Positions 1-5,961 of a DNA stretch of 6,575 bases are shown here, in pieces; the stretch's first letter is position 1, and each line of letters opens with the position of its first letter. Both the position numbers and the translations under genes were made by a program. The stretch comes from Candidatus Stercoripulliclostridium merdigallinarum (GTDB lineage Bacteria > Bacillota > Clostridia > Christensenellales > DTU072). The notes below the pieces were generated by a model that was not told the DNA's origin, made no database searches, and was given only the letters and a program-made list of their open reading frames with translations. The DNA lies in contig DVNF01000052.1 in assembly GCA_018714575.1 (NCBI GenBank), forward strand, positions 1 to 6,575, in the 5' to 3' direction.

Positions 1-26
1 ATGTATAACAGCTTGTTTTTCGCCAT
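1..26 (-). CDS. Possible start of a gene running off the left edge
   Basis: On the minus strand an ATG at 26-24 opens a frame reading MAKNKLLY before the window ends. This composition is typical of a genuine bacterial N terminus. A weak Shine-Dalgarno-like CCGGAAC lies just upstream, and a possible promoter lies at 46-75. Only eight full codons are visible, so no function can be assigned and the frame could be chance. It lies immediately downstream of the deoC terminator, which would fit a separate transcription unit in the same direction. Confidence 0.3.
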
Positions 27-45
27 TGTTCCGGTAAAAAATTAT

Positions 46-75
46 ATTATGAGATTGCTAAAATGATGTTTACAA
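46..75 (-). promoter_or_regulatory. Possible minus-strand promoter for the left-edge gene
   Basis: Reading the minus strand, TTGTAA (75-70) and CATAAT (51-46) are separated by 18 bases. Each matches four to five of the six sigma-A consensus positions. Transcription would start near 39 and run into the possible ATG at 26. A second, better -10 hexamer, TATAAT (46-41), lies beside it but has no -35 at a normal distance. The region is AT-rich, so a chance match is possible. Confidence 0.3.
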
Positions 76-76
76 T

Positions 77-99
77 AAAAAACCCGACATCGGTCGGGT
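77..99 (-). terminator. Intrinsic terminator downstream of deoC
   Basis: On the minus strand ACCCGAC and GTCGGGT form a perfect 7-bp stem (forward 93-99 and 82-88) around a four-base loop, followed by a run of six T (complement of the A run at 77-82). It lies about 50 bases after the deoC stop codon and is the natural end of the ATPase-deoC transcript. A weaker GCCG/CGGC hairpin followed by TTTT, at forward 122-140 on the same strand, may assist. Confidence 0.85.
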
Positions 100-149
100 A
101 AAGTTATTCGGGTAATTTCGGAAAAGCCGTCGTATGCGGCGGTCAATTG

Positions 150-818
150 TTAATCGTCACGGGCTTCCAAGATCTTTACCAAACGGCTGGCTCCTATCCT
201 GGAGGCGCCTGCGGCAATCATTGCGGCAGCCGTTTCAAAGTCACGTATACCGCCGGCGGCTTTGATCTTTACTCCCGCGCCGACGTGTTTTGCAAACAAT
301 TTGACGTCTTCCGCCACGGCTCCGCCCTTTCCGAAGCCCGTCGACGTCTTTATAAAATCGGCGCCCGAATCCGTGACAAGTTTGCATACGTCTATCTTTT
401 GCGCCTCGTTCAGGTAGCAACATTCTACGATGACCTTTAATATCTTGTTCCCCGACAGCTTTTTCAAAGCCGACAATTCCTTTAAACAGTAATCGTATTC
501 GCCGCCGATAAACCTTCCGATATTGATAACGGTATCCGTTTCGGCGGCTCCGTTTTCGATAGCGTATTCGGTTTCCTTTAACTTTGCGGCGGTGGAATCG
601 TATCCGTTGGGAAAGCCGGTGACTACGGCGATATCGATCCTGCCGGCTGACTCGGCAACGGCTTCGGGAGTAAACGAGGCTGGAATACATACCGCCCTTG
701 CACCCCACTTTATGCCTTCGCGCACCGTTTTCAGAATATCCGCCGTGCCGGCGGCGGGGTTTAATTCGGTATGGTCTACGTATTTGATTATCTGTAATCG
801 CTCTTTTTCGTTCAACAT
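150..818 (-). CDS. deoC: Deoxyribose-phosphate aldolase (DeoC)
   Basis: Cytosolic class I aldolase (EC 4.1.2.4) that splits 2-deoxyribose 5-phosphate into glyceraldehyde 3-phosphate and acetaldehyde, the last step of deoxynucleoside catabolism. The 222-residue length is normal for the bacterial short form. Visible signatures are DHTELNP near residues 15-21, TGFPNGYDST at 67-76, the TDTVINIG strand at 94-101 with an active-site Asp at 95, FIKTSTGFG at 155-163 with the Schiff-base lysine K157, and VKIKAAGGIR at 183-192 with the second lysine K186. The phosphate-binding ASRIGAS follows at 205-211. The DHT motif is followed by ELN rather than the more usual LLK. The ATG has only a weak GGTAAG-type ribosome site. 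The gene starts 26 bases after the P-type ATPase stop with no promoter or terminator between, so the two are probably co-transcribed. A terminator follows at 77-99. The family assignment is secure. Confidence 0.96.
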   Translation of the reverse strand: MLNEKERLQIIKYVDHTELNPAAGTADILKTVREGIKWGARAVCIPASFTPEAVAESAGRIDIAVVTGFPNGYDSTAAKLKETEYAIENGAAETDTVINIGRFIGGEYDYCLKELSALKKLSGNKILKVIVECCYLNEAQKIDVCKLVTDSGADFIKTSTGFGKGGAVAEDVKLFAKHVGAGVKIKAAGGIRDFETAAAMIAAGASRIGASRLVKILEARDD

Positions 819-844
819 GGTCTTACCGTTTTCGGCTGTTGCCT

Positions 845-3514
845 TTATTTTTTATTATGCTTTTTGTACTTTTCGATGACGTTTTCGATCAGCTTTTGGA
901 TCTCCACCAACGGAATGATCGCAAAAGCGCAACCCAAAGCTATAAACCACTCGGCGGCGTTCAAAGAGGCAATGTCGAATATTCCGTGGAATACGGGTAT
1001 CAATGTGATCAAAAGTATCAGTCCCGCGCCTACCAGGAAGGAGATATTCAACCACTTATTGTCGAAAATGTCTTTATGGACGATGCTGTTGCCCTGACGT
1101 TTCAGATTGTAGCTGTGGAACAGCTGTATCATGCACAGGCTGATAAACGCCATGGTCATTCCCACGTATTCGTTGGAAGCGTCCAAAACGTAATGTCCCA
1201 AGCAGAACGACAGCATTACCAAGCCCGTTTGCATTATGCCTTGGATAACTATATCCAATCCCATCTTTCCGCGGAACAGGTTGCCGCCGGTCTTTCTGGG
1301 CGGTCTGTTCATGACGTCGGATTCGGCTTTTTCCATGCCTAACGACAACGCCGGCAGACTGTCTGTCACAAGGTTCACCCACAATATCATGATCGGGGTT
1401 AAAAATTCGATCTTTAAAAACACCGTCGCGATGAACAGGCACAGCACTTCCGCGATATTGGCGGACAGCAAAAACTGAATTGCCTTTTTGATATTTTGGA
1501 ATATCTTTCTGCCCTCTTCCACCGCGGACACTATCGTCGCAAAGTTGTCGTCCGCCAAGATCATGTCTGCGGCGCCCTTCGATACGTCGGTACCGGTGAT
1601 ACCCATGCCTATGCCGATATCGGCTTCCTTTATCGACGGAGCGTCGTTGACTCCGTCGCCCGTCATGGCTACGACGTGCCCGAATGAACGGTATGCGCGG
1701 ACGATTCTGACTTTGTTTTCGGGGCTGACTCGGGCAAAGACCGAATACTCTTTTATGACTTTTCTGAATTCCTCGTCGGACAGAGCGTCTATTTCGCACC
1801 CTTCCATAACTTTGTCGCCGTCGCGGAGTATGCCTATTTCTTTTGCGATAGCTGCCGCGGTGTCGCGGTGGTCGCCCGTGATCATTATCGGGCGCATGCC
1901 TGCGCCGATAGCCACTTTGACGGCGTCTTTAACTTCGGGACGCGGCGGATCTATCATTCCGACCAAACCTACGAACACCATATCCTTTTCGATATTGTCC
2001 ATATCTGCCGTGTCGTCGTATTTTACCGCTACGCCCAGCACTCTCAGCGCGTGCGAAGCCATAGCGGCGTTTGCCGCGCCGATGGACTCGATGTCGTCCG
2101 CCGTCATTTCCCTGACTTTGCCGCCGTCCAACACCTTTTTGCACTCTTTTAACATTATATCGGTAGCGCCCTTTATGTGAGCGACGCGTTTGCCGTCGTG
2201 TTCGTTGACGGTCGTCATCATCTTTCTGACGGAATCGAAGGGCACTTCGTCCACGCGACGCCATTCCTCTTTCAAGTCCGCAAAATTACCGCCCTTGTCG
2301 GTATAAAACGCCACCAAAGCCGTTTCGGTAGGATCGCCCGCCAATCCCGCGACGCCTTCGGTGGTGTCGTTGCACAACGTCATCGCCCTGACCAATACGT
2401 CCGCGTCGCCCGTGCCGGCAGTATAAGCGGCATAATCGGTATCGTTCATCAAGCCGCCCGACACGGTGTACAACCGTTTTACCGTCATTTTGTTCAGCGT
2501 CAGCGTGCCCGTCTTGTCCGAACATATTATTTCGCAACAACCCAAAGTTTCCACCGCGGGCAAATTCCTGATAATGGCGTTACGTTTGGACATGCGCTGT
2601 ACGCCGATAGCCAAAACTACGGTGACCACGGCAGGCAGTCCTTCCGGAATAGCCGCAACGGCTATCGCGACCGCCGTCATGAAAGCGTTTATCCATTGAC
2701 TGGTATCGTCCGCAAGCGATACGGCAAAGATCACCACGGCTATTGCCAATACCAAAACCGACAAAACCTTTGCAGTCTTGTTCAACTGCTTTTGCAACGG
2801 AGTGCCGTCGTCCGAGCCCGTTTCCAACATCTTTGCGATCTTACCGACCTCGGTTTCCATACCCGTATGAACGGCGATGCCTCTGCCCCTGCCGTAGGAC
2901 ACGATACCCGAACCGTAAGCCATGTTCTTTCTGTCGCCTAAGGGCGCGTTTTCCGCGATTTGGGCATCCGCATCCTTTTCAACGGGCACCGATTCGCCCG
3001 TCAATGCGGCTTCTTCGATTTTTAACGAAGCCGAACTGAACAGCCTTAGATCGCAAGGGACTATGTCGCCTGCCTCTAATTGTACGACGTCGCCGGGAAC
3101 GATCTCTTCGCTTTTTATCTGTACCAAAGCGCCGCCGCGAATGACCTTTGAATAAGGCTTATTCAGATTCTTTAACGCCTCCAAAGCCGATTCGGCTTTG
3201 TTTTCCTGTACCACGCCGATTATGGCGTTGACTATTACGATCAGCAATATCAGCCCCGATTCTATTAATTCGGAATATTCTTTCGTATAAATCGTCAACG
3301 CCGCCGAAACGATTGCCGCGGCTATCAATACGATGATCATGACGTCTTTGAACTGTTCCAAAAACTTTACGATCAACGGCTTTTTCTTCTTTTCCTGCAA
3401 CGCGTTTTTGCCGTGTTCCGTCAATCTTTTGGCGGCTTCGTCGGGACTCAGTCCCTCCTCGGACGTTTGCAACGACTCCTTTATATCGAACAGATCTTCG
3501 GAGTAATAGTTCAT
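845..3514 (-). CDS. PMCA-type P-type ATPase, probable Mn2+/Ca2+ exporter
   Basis: Membrane cation pump of the P2 (calcium-translocating) ATPase family, 889 residues, a full-length size. In order: N-terminal cation-ATPase domain (about 1-75); first membrane pair (about 55-105); actuator domain with TGES at 172-175; third and fourth membrane segments ending in AAIPEGLP (287-294); phosphorylation motif CSDKTGTLT (331-339) with acceptor D333; nucleotide domain with KGA (448-450); DPPRPE (522-527); TGD (546-548); TGDGVNDAP (618-626); and six C-terminal membrane segments. The ion-site residues of SERCA site II are kept: E291, N686/E689 in NIAE, and N714, T717 and D718 in NLVTD. The TM8 segment, FISLCMIQLFH, lacks the site-I glutamate, suggesting one ion per cycle as in PMCA-type pumps. 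The ATG has a strong AAAGGAG site six bases upstream (3521-3527). The Mn2+ riboswitch in its leader argues that Mn2+ is a physiological substrate, as known for YoaB-type pumps; Ca2+ transport remains possible. Confidence 0.95.
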   Translation of the reverse strand: MNYYSEDLFDIKESLQTSEEGLSPDEAAKRLTEHGKNALQEKKKKPLIVKFLEQFKDVMIIVLIAAAIVSAALTIYTKEYSELIESGLILLIVIVNAIIGVVQENKAESALEALKNLNKPYSKVIRGGALVQIKSEEIVPGDVVQLEAGDIVPCDLRLFSSASLKIEEAALTGESVPVEKDADAQIAENAPLGDRKNMAYGSGIVSYGRGRGIAVHTGMETEVGKIAKMLETGSDDGTPLQKQLNKTAKVLSVLVLAIAVVIFAVSLADDTSQWINAFMTAVAIAVAAIPEGLPAVVTVVLAIGVQRMSKRNAIIRNLPAVETLGCCEIICSDKTGTLTLNKMTVKRLYTVSGGLMNDTDYAAYTAGTGDADVLVRAMTLCNDTTEGVAGLAGDPTETALVAFYTDKGGNFADLKEEWRRVDEVPFDSVRKMMTTVNEHDGKRVAHIKGATDIMLKECKKVLDGGKVREMTADDIESIGAANAAMASHALRVLGVAVKYDDTADMDNIEKDMVFVGLVGMIDPPRPEVKDAVKVAIGAGMRPIMITGDHRDTAAAIAKEIGILRDGDKVMEGCEIDALSDEEFRKVIKEYSVFARVSPENKVRIVRAYRSFGHVVAMTGDGVNDAPSIKEADIGIGMGITGTDVSKGAADMILADDNFATIVSAVEEGRKIFQNIKKAIQFLLSANIAEVLCLFIATVFLKIEFLTPIMILWVNLVTDSLPALSLGMEKAESDVMNRPPRKTGGNLFRGKMGLDIVIQGIMQTGLVMLSFCLGHYVLDASNEYVGMTMAFISLCMIQLFHSYNLKRQGNSIVHKDIFDNKWLNISFLVGAGLILLITLIPVFHGIFDIASLNAAEWFIALGCAFAIIPLVEIQKLIENVIEKYKKHNKK

Positions 3515-3572
3515 TTCCTGCTCCTTTACGGCTTTCTGTGCCGTTTACAGATAATTATGCTAAAGTTTATAT

Positions 3573-3611
3573 AAAAAAACTTTCGGCGGCGAAAAGCACG
3601 TCAAAAGTCTT
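3573..3611 (-). terminator. Expression-platform terminator of the Mn2+ riboswitch
   Basis: On the minus strand AAGACTTTTG (3611-3602) can pair with CGAAAGTTTT (3585-3576) for about ten pairs including G-T wobbles, and seven T follow the G at 3580 (3579-3573). The 5' arm reuses the 3' strand of aptamer helix P1 (3607-3601), so aptamer and terminator are mutually exclusive. Mn2+ binding should then stabilise P1 and allow read-through into the ATPase, the usual ON logic of this class. A smaller hairpin, TTTCG/CGAAA, just before the T run is an alternative fold. The direction of control is inferred. Confidence 0.6.
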
Positions 3612-3697
3612 GGCTACCTTTAGGTGGCGCGACCCGGGCAAACTTTGCCGTTTTGCCGTATTGACGACCCGCGCGCTTTCAGACTACTCCCTTTTGA
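3601..3697 (-). promoter_or_regulatory. yybP-ykoY manganese riboswitch aptamer
   Basis: The ATPase leader contains the conserved elements of the yybP-ykoY RNA in order. P1 is TCAAAAG (3697-3691) closing with CTTTTGA (3607-3601), a perfect 7-bp helix. Loop L1 is GGGAGTAGTC (3691-3682), against the class signature GGGGAGUAGC. The second conserved segment is GGTCGTCAATACG (3670-3658), followed by a GGCAA/TTGCC hairpin and CCCGGGTC (3638-3631). A small ACC-TAAA-GGT hairpin then precedes TAGCCAAGAC (3617-3608), matching the class 3' segment UUAGCAAGAC. This class senses Mn2+ and commonly controls Mn2+ exporters and PMCA-type P-type ATPases. The gene context agrees exactly. Confidence 0.93.
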
Positions 3698-3713
3698 TGT
3701 ATTAGATGTATAA

Positions 3714-3741
3714 ATTATATCACTCACCGTTCCCGTGTCAA
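3714..3741 (-). promoter_or_regulatory. Consensus sigma-A promoter of the riboswitch-ATPase-deoC unit
   Basis: On the minus strand a perfect TTGACA (3741-3736) and a perfect TATAAT (3719-3714) are separated by 16 bases. The predicted start, near 3707, is an A about ten bases before the riboswitch P1 helix. This gives an untranslated leader of roughly 190 bases. The -35 box begins about a dozen bases after the stop of the upstream Trk chimera. No terminator separates them, so read-through from upstream is also possible. Confidence 0.9.
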
Positions 3742-3753
3742 CTTTTATTCCGC

Positions 3754-4410
3754 CTATTTCGCCGGAGTCCATGCTTTCGGATAGAACAACAATAACATCG
3801 GCACTATTTCCAACCTGCCTATCAGCATATCGAAACACAGCACGATCTTTGAAAATTGCGTCATATGCGCGAAGTTATACATAGGACCGTATGATCCCAA
3901 TCCCGGACCGACGTTGTTGATACAGGTGGCTACCGCCGAAAAGTTTTCGACGAACCATCCCGAGTCCGCCTCTTGCAACGCGGCAGGTACCGTAGGCTCC
4001 GCCAGCGAAATCAATATCAGCGAAATGACGGTAATGAAAAAATACGCGACGAAATAATTGGCTACCGACAATCCCAGATCGCGTTCCCTGAATAATTCGA
4101 AATATTCGGGCGAACGCACGCGCGCGACCGTATCCTTTGCGCCCAACTTCTTTGCCACCAACGAACACAAAATGTTCAGTTCGTCCTGCGGAGTGCAGGC
4201 AACGAATAAATCCGCCGTGTTGACTCCGGCATTTTCAAGGACGTCGAAATCGGCGCCGTTGCCGGCGATACCCATGACGTCGTGACGGTCTATAAAATTG
4301 TTCAAACGCTTCTCGTTGGAATCGACAACAACAATGTCGTGCCCCTCTTCGGAAAGTCTGGAAACCAACTCTTTGCCGACGTTGCCGGCACCGACAATGA
4401 TAATTTTCAT
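3754..4410 (-). CDS. In-frame chimera: TrkA NAD-binding N terminus joined to last pore repeat of TrkH
   Basis: The 218-residue product has two parts that normally belong to separate proteins of the Trk K+ uptake system. Residues 1-115 are the RCK_N/TrkA Rossmann domain: IIIVGAGNVG with the GxGxxG motif (G7, G9, G12), acidic D30 closing strand 2, GNGAD (50-54), ACTPQDELN (71-79) and ARVRSPEYF (96-104). From about residue 116 the sequence is the TrkH C terminus: a membrane helix (about 117-137), pore loop with filter NNVGPG (165-170), and a final helix with FDMLIGRLEI (193-202) and the usual short tail. The junction falls at S115/V116, nucleotides 4066-4065. Normal TrkA and TrkH are each over 400 residues, so over 300 residues of each are missing. 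The start has an AAAAGAGG site eight bases upstream. Most likely this is a deletion between adjacent trkA and trkH, biological or from assembly. As a K+ system it is probably non-functional, though the frame is intact and an RCK plus single-pore protein is conceivable. Confidence 0.9.
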   Translation of the reverse strand: MKIIIVGAGNVGKELVSRLSEEGHDIVVVDSNEKRLNNFIDRHDVMGIAGNGADFDVLENAGVNTADLFVACTPQDELNILCSLVAKKLGAKDTVARVRSPEYFELFRERDLGLSVANYFVAYFFITVISLILISLAEPTVPAALQEADSGWFVENFSAVATCINNVGPGLGSYGPMYNFAHMTQFSKIVLCFDMLIGRLEIVPMLLLFYPKAWTPAK

Positions 4411-4465
4411 ACTAAACGCCTCTTTTTAAGTTCGCGGCTTTTCGCGGTCTTTGAAATCGTCATAA

Positions 4466-4867
4466 TTATTTGCCTGCTCCTTTCAAAAATTCGCAAAGCT
4501 CCGCCGCCGTCTGTCCTTTTTTTAAGGAATAGTAATAGTCCCTGCCCGAATACGTCCCGCCGTTTCCGCGCACAAATTCCAATCCCGAATACTCGGGGCG
4601 TAATTGTACTGCCAGCCGGTCAAACGGCATTTCGCGGTGCGTTTTCGTCCGCGAATAATCGAATTTTAGCCACAATCCCTCTGCCATGGCGGTTTTGACC
4701 ATGGCGTCCAGGCTGACTCCCAAAGCGGGCATCTCGTAACCGTCTGCTGTCATGGAATGAAATTTATGCTCGAACGAGTCGCGTATCGCGCCCGTCAACT
4801 CGAATTCCTCTCCTTCGTTTACCGCAACGACCTTGTCGGCTGCGGATAATATCCGTATCAACTCCAT
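4466..4867 (-). CDS. Unrecognised 133-residue protein, probably leaderless mRNA
   Basis: I do not recognise a family. The product is small and soluble, with no signal peptide, membrane segment or cysteine cluster. It starts MELIRILSAADKVVAV, has an acidic GEEFEL stretch (19-24), a central EGLWLKFDYSR segment (63-73), a basic-tyrosine region GRDYYYSLKKGQ (107-118), and ends FLKGAGK. The pattern suggests a compact alpha/beta domain. The ATG at 4867 has no Shine-Dalgarno sequence but lies seven bases after a TATAAT box, pointing to leaderless translation. An alternative is a TTG at 4798 (residue 24) with a good GAAGGAGAGG site (4816-4807) eight bases upstream, which would give 110 residues. It precedes the Trk chimera by 55 bases in the same direction with no terminator, so the two may be co-transcribed. 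I favour a real gene because the frame is open, protein-like and has a promoter. Confidence 0.75.
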   Translation of the reverse strand: MELIRILSAADKVVAVNEGEEFELTGAIRDSFEHKFHSMTADGYEMPALGVSLDAMVKTAMAEGLWLKFDYSRTKTHREMPFDRLAVQLRPEYSGLEFVRGNGGTYSGRDYYYSLKKGQTAAELCEFLKGAGK

Positions 4868-4873
4868 TTTTAT

Positions 4874-4902
4874 ATTATACAGCCTGACGGCAATCTTGTA
4901 CA
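4874..4902 (-). promoter_or_regulatory. Promoter of the 133-residue gene, placing +1 at the ATG
   Basis: On the minus strand TGTACA (4902-4897, four of six matches to TTGACA) and a perfect TATAAT (4879-4874) are 17 bases apart. Counting seven bases from the last base of the -10 box puts the predicted transcription start at 4867, the A of the ATG itself. No ribosome site fits between them. Confidence 0.65.
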
Positions 4903-4959
4903 GTCTTTTTTATCGTGTGCGCGCCGGGACTAAGCCGACGCCGAATTAACTATTTGATA

Positions 4960-4988
4960 TTGATTTTTGACAAAATATAGTTTATAAT
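4960..4988 (+). promoter_or_regulatory. Promoter of the lipid kinase gene
   Basis: TTGATT (4960-4965) and a perfect TATAAT (4983-4988) are exactly 17 bases apart. The expected start is near the A at 4995, giving a leader of about 20 bases that contains the AAGGAG ribosome site (5002-5007). A perfect TTGACA at 4967-4972 lies only ten bases from this -10 box and has no good -10 of its own, so it is probably not the functional -35. The promoter diverges from the one at 4874-4902. Confidence 0.75.
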
Positions 4989-5015
4989 CATTGCATACCA
5001 CAAGGAGATTGAGAT

Positions 5016-5885
5016 ATGTTCGATATAATTTTGAACCCCTCTTCGGCAAAAGGCGGCAGCGCTCTTGCCTTTGAAAAAGTCAAAGCCGTACTGGATGAAC
5101 GCGGCATAGAATATACCGTACACGAAACCGATCACCCCCTGCACGCAAAGGAAATCACCGCCGAATTGAACAAGCGCGACCACACCGATCTGATAGTTAT
5201 GGGCGGAGACGGCACCTTGAACGAAGTCCTGAACGGCATAACCGACTTTGAAAAAATCAATATCGGCATTATATCCTGCGGAACCGGAAACGATTTTATC
5301 CGCGCGGCAGGCATTCCTTCCGACCCCGTCGAAGCCATAAATCTTATATTGAACAACAACATAGTTTATTCCGATTATTTGGATCTGGGTCACAGGCGCG
5401 CGATAAACTGCACCGGCGCGGGAATGGACGTCGACGTATTGGTGCGCTACGGCAAAATGAAAGCTTTCAAGGGCGTAGCCAAATATTACGTTTCGTTGAT
5501 ACTGACTTTGATAGAATGTAAATTCCATAAGATCGCGCTGGAGGTAAACGGCGAACGCCACGAAAAATCGGTGTTCATGATCGCCGCGGCAAACGGCACT
5601 TGTATCGGCGGCGGAATGAAGATCTCCCCCCATTCTATCACAGACGACGGGAAATTGAACGTCGTCCTGATAAACGAAATGCCGAAATACAAGATCCTGC
5701 CGACGCTGATCAAATTCCTGAACGGCGGCAAGCACATCGAATCACCCTATGCGGAGGAATATCTGGCAGACAGCGTTAAAATAGAAGTTTTGGACGACGG
5801 TTGCACCGAAGTCGACGGCGAAGTAATCGAAAATAAAGTCATCGATTGCCGCGTCGTACATAACGTGTTGAGGATTTTCAAATAA
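5016..5885 (+). CDS. YegS/BmrU/DgkB-family diacylglycerol (lipid) kinase
   Basis: ATP-dependent lipid kinase acting at the membrane surface. In Gram-positive bacteria DgkB returns diacylglycerol from lipoteichoic acid synthesis to phosphatidic acid, but other family members use other lipids, so the exact substrate is inferred. The 289-residue length is typical. Motifs are ILNPSSAKGG at the N terminus (5-14), the nucleotide-binding MGGDGTLNEVLNG (62-74), SCGTGNDF (87-94), GGGMKISPHS with downstream DDGKLNVV (198-216), and VDGE (266-269) carrying the Asp expected to be the catalytic base (D267). The two-domain layout of an N-terminal DAGK catalytic domain and a C-terminal beta-rich domain is complete, with no membrane helix. 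The ATG has AAGGAG eight bases upstream. It is monocistronic, with its own promoter (4960-4988) and a terminator 27 bases after the stop, and converges on the adenosine deaminase gene. Confidence 0.93.
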   Translation: MFDIILNPSSAKGGSALAFEKVKAVLDERGIEYTVHETDHPLHAKEITAELNKRDHTDLIVMGGDGTLNEVLNGITDFEKINIGIISCGTGNDFIRAAGIPSDPVEAINLILNNNIVYSDYLDLGHRRAINCTGAGMDVDVLVRYGKMKAFKGVAKYYVSLILTLIECKFHKIALEVNGERHEKSVFMIAAANGTCIGGGMKISPHSITDDGKLNVVLINEMPKYKILPTLIKFLNGGKHIESPYAEEYLADSVKIEVLDDGCTEVDGEVIENKVIDCRVVHNVLRIFK

Positions 5886-5912
5886 TAGCTGAAATTTTTG
5901 CGAATAAGTTTT

Positions 5913-5941
5913 CGGCTCCCTTAAAACGGGAGCCGTTTTTT
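5913..5941 (+). terminator. Intrinsic terminator of the lipid kinase gene
   Basis: CGGCTCCC (5913-5920) and GGGAGCCG (5928-5935) form a perfect 8-bp GC-rich stem around a seven-base loop, followed by six T (5936-5941). It lies between two convergent genes. On the minus strand the hairpin is followed by GAAAACTT rather than a T run, so it should act efficiently only for the plus-strand gene. Confidence 0.92.
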
Positions 5942-5961
5942 AATTATTTTACTCCGAACGT

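Noticed and set aside
1488..2941. Long plus-strand frames opposite the P-type ATPase (for example 1488-2180 and 2177-2941)
   Set aside because: They are antisense to a full-length, motif-complete ATPase, have repetitive low-complexity translations, lack ribosome sites, and arise from its codon bias.
3620..3838. Short minus-strand frame running through the riboswitch and promoter
   Set aside because: It overlaps the end of the Trk chimera in another frame and covers structured RNA and promoter elements; coding is unlikely.
4967..4988. Perfect TTGACA at 4967 as the -35 of the lipid kinase promoter
   Set aside because: It is only ten bases from TATAAT and has no acceptable -10 at 16-18 bases. 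TTGATT at 4960 has the correct 17-base spacing.
4950..5735. Minus-strand frame of 261 codons opposite the lipid kinase
   Set aside because: It is antisense to a gene with all family motifs, promoter and terminator. Its translation resembles no protein and has no ribosome site.
5913..5941. The terminator as a bidirectional signal also ending adenosine deaminase transcripts
   Set aside because: The minus-strand side of the hairpin is followed by GAAAACTT, not a T run, so only the plus-strand function is supported.
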